A stretch of 64,000 nucleotides of DNA from Alistipes sp. dk3624 (GTDB lineage: Bacteria > Bacteroidota > Bacteroidia > Bacteroidales > Rikenellaceae): contig NZ_CP045651.1 of NCBI RefSeq assembly GCF_009557455.1, positions 2,914,001-2,978,000 on the forward strand, in the 5' to 3' direction. Under the pieces are notes generated by a model. The model worked only from the letters and a program-made list of their open reading frames with translations. It did no database searches and had not been told where the DNA came from. Numbering within the stretch: the first letter of the stretch is position 1; every line of letters begins with the position of its first letter. Below, piece by piece: positions 59,867-64,000 of the stretch. The translations under genes were made by a program, and so were the position numbers.

Positions 59867-59874
59867 CAAATATA
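59867..59874 (-). promoter_or_regulatory. Putative -7 box for the HAD/GH43/array operon
   Basis: Minus-strand TATATTTG, exact match, ~75 bases before the HAD start and abutting the T-run of the terminator upstream of it. Confidence 0.5.
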
Positions 59875-59875
59875 C

Positions 59876-59903
59876 AAAAAAGGTCCGGTATAAATACCGG
59901 ACC
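59876..59903 (-). terminator. Intrinsic minus-strand terminator upstream of the hydrolase operon
   Basis: GGTCCGGTA / TACCGGACC with a four-base loop, followed on the minus strand by TTTTTT. No annotated gene lies upstream on this strand within ~4 kb except across convergent or divergent units, so it ends an unrecognised transcript. Confidence 0.75.
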
Positions 59904-60175
59904 CAACCTAACTTAACCCAACTTTACCTAACTGCATCGCAGCTAACCTAACCTAAAACTAACCTTAACATTAACCTTTTTCGCTGAGAACCAATTTGCT
60001 TAAGCCGTTCGATTTCGTTCCGCCATACGCTTACCGGTTTATCAACTTTTCCTACGTGCAATATTAGACCTTTTGCGAGGCATTTTTTTTCATGAGCTAT
60101 CCATTTTTTTGCAATCCTGTTCCGATTTACGGGTTTAACGGTTAAAATTCGCGAAAAAGAAAAACAAATTCGGGT
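59904..60175 (-). other. AT-rich region with telomere-like degenerate repeats and a possible minus-strand transcript
   Basis: 59904-59980 (plus strand) reads as irregular CCTAAC/TTAACC units, at least ten occurrences of TAAC or CTAA. On the minus strand an unbroken frame without ATG runs from ~60212 to a TAG near 59945, including KVDKPVSVWRNEIERLKQIG, very basic. Together with the terminator at 59876-59903 this suggests an unrecognised RNA or a decayed gene end. No known RNA family identified. Confidence 0.35.
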
Positions 60176-60209
60176 TTTGTAAGATTTTAATGAATTAGTT
60201 GTAACTTTG
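60176..60209 (+). promoter_or_regulatory. Putative promoter of the lipoprotein/DUF1080/ThuA unit
   Basis: TTTG at 60176-60179 and TAACTTTG at 60202-60209 with a 22-base spacer, ~80 bases before the lipoprotein start. Confidence 0.45.
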
Positions 60210-60290
60210 GTTCGTCATCCGGCGGACGTATCCGGCAACCGGGGCAAAAGCTGCCGGATACGTATTTCTGCGGTTGCAAAAATGGAGTTT

Positions 60291-60857
60291 ATGAAAGGAA
60301 AATGGATGCTTGGTGCCGTCCTGATTTTTATTTTTCTCTCAGGAGGGTGCGATAAGACGGACGATTCGAGTTTTGTTACGGATGTTTATTGGTTCCGGAC
60401 GGCGACCCAGACGGTCGATGTCGATACGTCGTTGCGGGTTCCCGTCGAGCAGCCCATTTATGTCTACCGCCTGGGAGGAGTCGAATATGCCGTCGACACC
60501 CTCGCTTTCGAGGTGCTGCCGGAATACACTACGGCCGTCGATCCCGACAACTATCAGTTGGTTAATTCGGTCGTGCGGTTCGTGACTGCCGATACGCTGC
60601 GTTCGGAGATCGTATTGAAGATTTATCCGGAGACGCTGCTGAAGCCCGATACGGTCGCTCTGAAACTGCTTTACACGCATCCGGCCAATACCGGAAACAA
60701 CCGTCGTCACGACCGGATCCGGGTAATCCTGAATCCTGTCAAGCCGCCGGAACCGGATCCCGAGCCCGAAGAGCCTGAACAACCCGACGATCCGGATAAT
60801 CCCGATGATCCGGATAACCCGGACGATTCCGGAACTACGGAAACGCCGGCCGAATGA
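60291..60857 (+). CDS. Small lipoprotein with acidic Pro/Asp/Asn repeat tail (DUF4843-like)
   Basis: A 188-residue lipoprotein: MKGKWMLGAVLIFIFLSGGC (lipobox LSGGC) followed by DKTDDSS, an acidic surface-export-like start. The middle (~25-150) is beta-rich with the pattern of DUF4843-type Bacteroidetes lipoproteins (SLRVPVEQPIYVYRLGGVEY, YQLVNSVVRFVTADTLRSEI). The tail is PEPDPEPEEPEQ then repeats of DNPDDP. GGAG five bases before the ATG at 60291 supports this start over ATG 60282. Function unknown; likely a surface-binding or accessory protein for the DUF1080 and ThuA genes that follow. Confidence 0.7.
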   Translation: MKGKWMLGAVLIFIFLSGGCDKTDDSSFVTDVYWFRTATQTVDVDTSLRVPVEQPIYVYRLGGVEYAVDTLAFEVLPEYTTAVDPDNYQLVNSVVRFVTADTLRSEIVLKIYPETLLKPDTVALKLLYTHPANTGNNRRHDRIRVILNPVKPPEPDPEPEEPEQPDDPDNPDDPDNPDDSGTTETPAE

Positions 60858-60895
60858 GCGGAACATTTACCGAACATTAACCAATACATTAAAAA

Positions 60896-61675
60896 ATGAA
60901 ACATTTATTATTGTTGAGTGCCTGGTGCGTGGGGGTATGCGCGGGCGCCGCCGGTCAGGATGCCAAAAAATACCCCGATCCCGCGCCGATGACGCACGAC
61001 ATGTCCGAGTTCTGGACGCCGCAACCGAAAATCGTTACGCCTCCGGATATGGACAATGCGGTGGTTGCGCCGCCGTCCGACGCCGTCGTTCTGCTGGGGC
61101 TGAAAGACAACGCGATTAGCGAATGGGTAAACTGCGAGGAGGGCAAGCCCGTCGGCTGGCAGATCGAGAATGGGATCATGACCGTCAAGCCGCACTCCGG
61201 CAGCATCCGCACGAAAAAGGATTTCGGCGACTTCCAGTTGCACCTCGAGTGGAGCGCACCGACCGAAATCGTCGGCGAAAGCCAGGGACGCGGCAACAGC
61301 GGCGTGTTTATGCAAGGCATGTACGAAGTGCAGATTCTCGACAACTACCAGAACGAAACCTATGCGAACGGCCAGGCCGGGAGTATCTACAAGCAGACTC
61401 CGCCGCTGGTGAACGCCTGCCAGAAACCGGGCAAATGGAATACTTACGATATTATCTATACCGCTCCGCGTTTCAAGGAGGACGGCTCGCTGCAATCGCA
61501 CGGGCGCATTACCGTGCTGCATAACGGTGTTTTGGTGCAGAACAATACGATGATTCTCGGAACGACCGAGTTTATCGGTTTCCCGCGGATCGTCGCGCAC
61601 GGCAAGGGCCCGATCATCTTGCAGGATCATTTGAATCCGGTGCGTTTCCGCAATATCTGGATCCGCGAACTGTAA
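60896..61675 (+). CDS. DUF1080 (3-keto-disaccharide hydrolase/lyase-like) secreted protein
   Basis: A 259-residue protein, signal peptide MKHLLLLSAWCVGVCAGAAG. Concanavalin-like DUF1080 fold: GWQIENGIMTVKPHSGSI, DFQLHLEWSAPTEIVGESQG, GNSGVFMQGMYEVQILDNYQ, GSIYKQTPPLVNACQKPGKW, ITVLHNGVLVQNNTM, GPIILQDHLNPVRFRNIWIR. Members cleave glycosides already oxidised at C3, by hydrolysis or beta-elimination. The required dehydrogenase and hydratase-like partners are candidates at 37047-40629. Follows the lipoprotein gene by 38 bases. Confidence 0.9.
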   Translation: MKHLLLLSAWCVGVCAGAAGQDAKKYPDPAPMTHDMSEFWTPQPKIVTPPDMDNAVVAPPSDAVVLLGLKDNAISEWVNCEEGKPVGWQIENGIMTVKPHSGSIRTKKDFGDFQLHLEWSAPTEIVGESQGRGNSGVFMQGMYEVQILDNYQNETYANGQAGSIYKQTPPLVNACQKPGKWNTYDIIYTAPRFKEDGSLQSHGRITVLHNGVLVQNNTMILGTTEFIGFPRIVAHGKGPIILQDHLNPVRFRNIWIREL

Positions 61676-61754
61676 TCCGGAGGACTTACCGGCAAAGGGA
61701 GGCGGATTCCGGCTCCCTTTCGCTATCTTTAGGAATCACCTGAACGTTAACCTT

Positions 61755-62672
61755 ATGTATAGAAAAACGATTTTGAAGGCTGCGCTGCTGCTGGCATGCG
61801 TCGTCTGTTTTCCCGGTGTGTCCTGCGCCCGCAGACCGATCCGGGCGTTGATCGTCACCGGGCAGAATAACCACAACTGGCCCGTCAGCCACCGGGCGTT
61901 GCAGGCCATCCTGCAAAATTCCGGACTGTTTGCCGTCGATCTGGCGGTTTCTCCGCCGCAGGGCGGCGATATGGATGCTTTTGATCCCGATTTTAGCGCC
62001 TACCGGGTGGTGATCCTGGATTATAACGGAGACCGCTGGAGCGCTTCGACCGAGCGGCGTTTTCTGGATTATGTCCGCGACGGAGGCGGGGTGGTGCTCT
62101 ACCACGCCGCCGACAATGCTTTTCCCGATTGGGAGGAATTTAATCGTATTGCCGCTCTCGGAGGTTGGGGAGGCCGCGACGAGCGTTCCGGCCCGTACCT
62201 GTACTGGAAGGACGGAAGTTTGGTAAGAGACACGACGAAGGGGCCCGGAGGCTCGCACGGCGAACAGCGCGAATACTCGATGAATGGCCGTAATGCCGAA
62301 CATCCGGTTGTCCGGGGATTGCCCGGGCGGTGGATACATGCGACCGACGAGCTGTACGATCGGATGCGCGGTCCGGCCAATGTCGCGGAATTGCTGTACA
62401 CGGCCTATGCCGATCCCGGACGAGGAGGTTCCGGACGCGAGGAACCGTTGGTTTTTACCGTCGATTACGGGAAAGCCCGCATATTTCACTTGATGATCGG
62501 TCATGCGGGACCGAGTCTCGAAGACAATCCGGCCATGCAGTGCACGGGGTTTCAAACGTTGTTGCTGCGCGGGTCGGAATGGGCCGCTACCGGGAAAGTC
62601 CGTCAGCGGGTCCCCGACGACTTCCCGACGGAGCGGAAAAGCAGTTTGCGTAAGGATTATCGGAAGCCTTGA
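61755..62672 (+). CDS. ThuA-domain exported protein
   Basis: A 305-residue protein, signal peptide MYRKTILKAALLLACVVCFP. ThuA-like glutamine-amidotransferase-like fold: PIRALIVTGQNNHNWPVSHR, YRVVILDYNGDRWSASTERR, FLDYVRDGGGVVLYHAADNA, EYSMNGRNAEHPVVRGLPGR, FTVDYGKARIFHLMIGHAGP. ThuA proteins accompany disaccharide and 3-keto-sugar catabolism (trehalose utilisation in rhizobia), though their chemistry is unresolved. Third gene of the plus-strand unit, ending at a strong terminator. Confidence 0.88.
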   Translation: MYRKTILKAALLLACVVCFPGVSCARRPIRALIVTGQNNHNWPVSHRALQAILQNSGLFAVDLAVSPPQGGDMDAFDPDFSAYRVVILDYNGDRWSASTERRFLDYVRDGGGVVLYHAADNAFPDWEEFNRIAALGGWGGRDERSGPYLYWKDGSLVRDTTKGPGGSHGEQREYSMNGRNAEHPVVRGLPGRWIHATDELYDRMRGPANVAELLYTAYADPGRGGSGREEPLVFTVDYGKARIFHLMIGHAGPSLEDNPAMQCTGFQTLLLRGSEWAATGKVRQRVPDDFPTERKSSLRKDYRKP

Positions 62673-62703
62673 ATGCTTTGCTGTATGGTTTGTTCACCAG
62701 ATA

Positions 62704-62738
62704 AAACGGGCGGCCCAATCTTGAGGGGCCGCCCGTTT
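62704..62738. terminator. Bidirectional terminator before the LeuA-like gene
   Basis: Perfect 13-bp stem AAACGGGCGGCCC / GGGCCGCCCGTTT between convergent genes. Confidence 0.85.
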
Positions 62739-62760
62739 CGGTTTTGCGGGATTCCGGTTA

Positions 62761-64000
62761 TTAATTTTCGCCGGACGACTGTTGATTGAGGATGTTTTCG
62801 ACCTTGTTCAACATTTTGAGCGTCGCCTTGATAGCGGCTTCCGTCTGGTCGGCGTCCAGCCCGCGGGTCTTGAACGTTTCGCCGCGGTATTCCCACGTGA
62901 TGTAGGTTTGGACGAAAGCGTCGGTGCGTCCTCCCGGAGGAATCGATACCGAATAGTTGACCAGCATCGGGAAATCGCGTTTTAGTTGCTCCTTGTAGAT
63001 TTTCCGGATGGCCCGCATGAATGCGTCGTACTGCCCGTCTCCCGACGAGGTTTCCTCGTAATCCCGATCGTTGATCCGGATTTTCACGGTCGCCACCGGC
63101 CTAAGGCCATACGACAGAGACAGATTGTAATTCAGGATATGCACCTTTACGTCGTAAACGTCCTGTTTCAGGATGTCCGCGATGATGTAAGGCAGGTCTT
63201 CCGACGTTACGGCCTGTTTCTTGTCGCCCAGTTCGATGATCCGTTCGGTCACTTTGCGCATCGCTTCCTCGTCGAGGTCGATGCCCAGCGTATCGAGATT
63301 TTTTTTGATATTCGCCTTGCCCGACATCTTTCCGAGCGCGTATTCGCGCACCCGTCCGAACCGTTCGGGCAACAGGTCGTTGTAGTACAGGTTGTCCTTA
63401 TTGTCCCCGTCGGCATGGATGCCGGCGCACTGCGTGAATACGTTTTCGCCGACGACCGGTTCGTTGGCCGGGATGTGGATGCCCGTGTAGGTTTCCACTA
63501 TCCGGCTGACGTGGTTGATGCTCTTCTCGACGATCGTATTACGCACTTTCAGGTGGTCGTTCAACACGGCGATTACGCTCGACAGCGGCGCATTCCCGGC
63601 CCGTTCGCCCAATCCGTTGACGGTCGTATGGATGCCCTGCACTCCGGCTTTTACGGCTGCGGCGACGTTGGCGACCGCCAGATCGTAGTCGTTGTGCGCG
63701 TGGAAGTCGAAATGCAGCTCCGGATAGCGTTCCACCATGTCGCGGCAAAAAGCGTAGCAGTCGTCCGGGTTCAGCACCCCGAGCGTGTCGGGAATCATAA
63801 AGCGCCGGATAGGCTCTCTTTTCAGCGTATCGACCATCTCGTAAACGTAGTCGGGCGAAAAACGCATCCCGTTCGACCAGTCTTCCAGATAGATGTTGAC
63901 CGCGATGCCCATTTCGGTCGCTTGCGCGATGGCCGTTTTGATATCGGCGAAGTGTTGCTGCGGGGTTTTGCGTAGTTGAAGTTCGCAATGACGGCGCGAG
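62761..64000 (-). CDS. 2-isopropylmalate synthase / citramalate synthase family enzyme (5' end outside window)
   Basis: About 413 residues are visible. HMGL-like barrel: MGIAVNIYLEDWSNGMRFSP, RRFMIPDTLGVLNPDD, LHFDFHAHNDYDLAVANVAA (metal-binding HxH), GIHTTVNGLGERAGNAPLSS and CAGIHADGDNKDNLYYNDLL. The C-terminal LeuA dimer/regulatory domain (~250-end) is present (VHILNYNLSLSYGLRPVATV, DGQYDAFMRAIRKIY). It condenses acetyl-CoA with a 2-oxo acid. Choice between isopropylmalate, citramalate or homocitrate cannot be made without the N-terminal barrel. The frame stays open to base 64000 with plausible coding sequence (TPQQHFADIKTAIAQATEMG), so the true start is beyond the window. Confidence 0.88.
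   Translation of the reverse strand, partial: SRRHCELQLRKTPQQHFADIKTAIAQATEMGIAVNIYLEDWSNGMRFSPDYVYEMVDTLKREPIRRFMIPDTLGVLNPDDCYAFCRDMVERYPELHFDFHAHNDYDLAVANVAAAVKAGVQGIHTTVNGLGERAGNAPLSSVIAVLNDHLKVRNTIVEKSINHVSRIVETYTGIHIPANEPVVGENVFTQCAGIHADGDNKDNLYYNDLLPERFGRVREYALGKMSGKANIKKNLDTLGIDLDEEAMRKVTERIIELGDKKQAVTSEDLPYIIADILKQDVYDVKVHILNYNLSLSYGLRPVATVKIRINDRDYEETSSGDGQYDAFMRAIRKIYKEQLKRDFPMLVNYSVSIPPGGRTDAFVQTYITWEYRGETFKTRGLDADQTEAAIKATLKMLNKVENILNQQSSGEN

Noticed and set aside
59904-59980. CRISPR-like or telomeric array
   Set aside because: The CCTAAC/TTAACC units are irregular, without constant repeat length or spacers, and no cas genes or replication-end features are present.

Overview
The window looks like chromosome of a GC-rich member of the Bacteroidales, most like Alistipes/Rikenellaceae. 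This is inference from gene content and promoter style; there is no rRNA to settle it. The pointers are TAnnTTTG/TTTG-type promoters, TonB-plug outer-membrane proteins, LytS/LytTR signalling, lipoproteins with acidic residues after the lipobox cysteine, a Rho factor with a long charged N-terminal insertion, many secreted glycoside hydrolases, and housekeeping genes (rho, kdsB, miaA, ispH, cmk, lnt, folC, mazG) of Bacteroidetes type.

Layout. 0-5 kb: start of an ECF sigma gene, a RibD-like protein with its two domains in reversed order, and a large macroglobulin-like/TonB-plug protein. 4.6-10.1 kb: a TetR-controlled exporter operon (TetR, TolC, HlyD, two ABC-2 permeases, no ATPase) with a palindromic operator next to the tetR start. 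10-15.8 kb: Gfo/Idh oxidoreductase, MscL, a large outer-membrane beta-barrel protein and an exported phosphodiesterase. 15.9-21.4 kb: minus-strand mazG, gamma-carbonic anhydrase, then a LytS-type kinase and LytTR regulator separated by an exported glycosidase-like protein that overlaps both by four bases. 21.6-26.6 kb: three-gene peptidoglycan-salvage cluster (NamZ/DUF1343, GH20 hexosaminidase, AmiE-like serine hydrolase). 26.7-46.8 kb: mostly housekeeping, with tRNA-Leu, a lipoprotein MsrBA, a three-gene Gfo/TIM-barrel/Gfo sugar-oxidation cassette, a DNA-repair pair in which one gene seems broken, and a candidate small RNA.

46.9-59.8 kb is the most striking part: eight minus-strand genes with five consecutive paralogues of a ~600-residue secreted protein (GH71/GH99-like barrel plus a C-terminal CBM9-like beta-sandwich), preceded by two GH43 enzymes and an exported HAD phosphatase. 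Two paralogues are lipoproteins with surface-export-like signals and three have ordinary signal peptides. Two neighbours share an almost identical ~690-bp 3' block, suggesting recent duplication or gene conversion. There is no SusC/SusD pair. On the other side of an AT-rich, repeat-bearing intergenic region lies a plus-strand unit of a small acidic-tailed lipoprotein, a DUF1080 protein and a ThuA-domain protein. The window ends inside a LeuA-family synthase gene.

How it fits together: the secreted enzymes suggest a carbohydrate-degrading lifestyle using classical hydrolases (GH43, GH20, GH71/99-like), an oxidative 3-keto-glycoside route (Gfo/Idh enzymes, TIM-barrel protein, DUF1080, ThuA), and recovery of peptidoglycan sugars.
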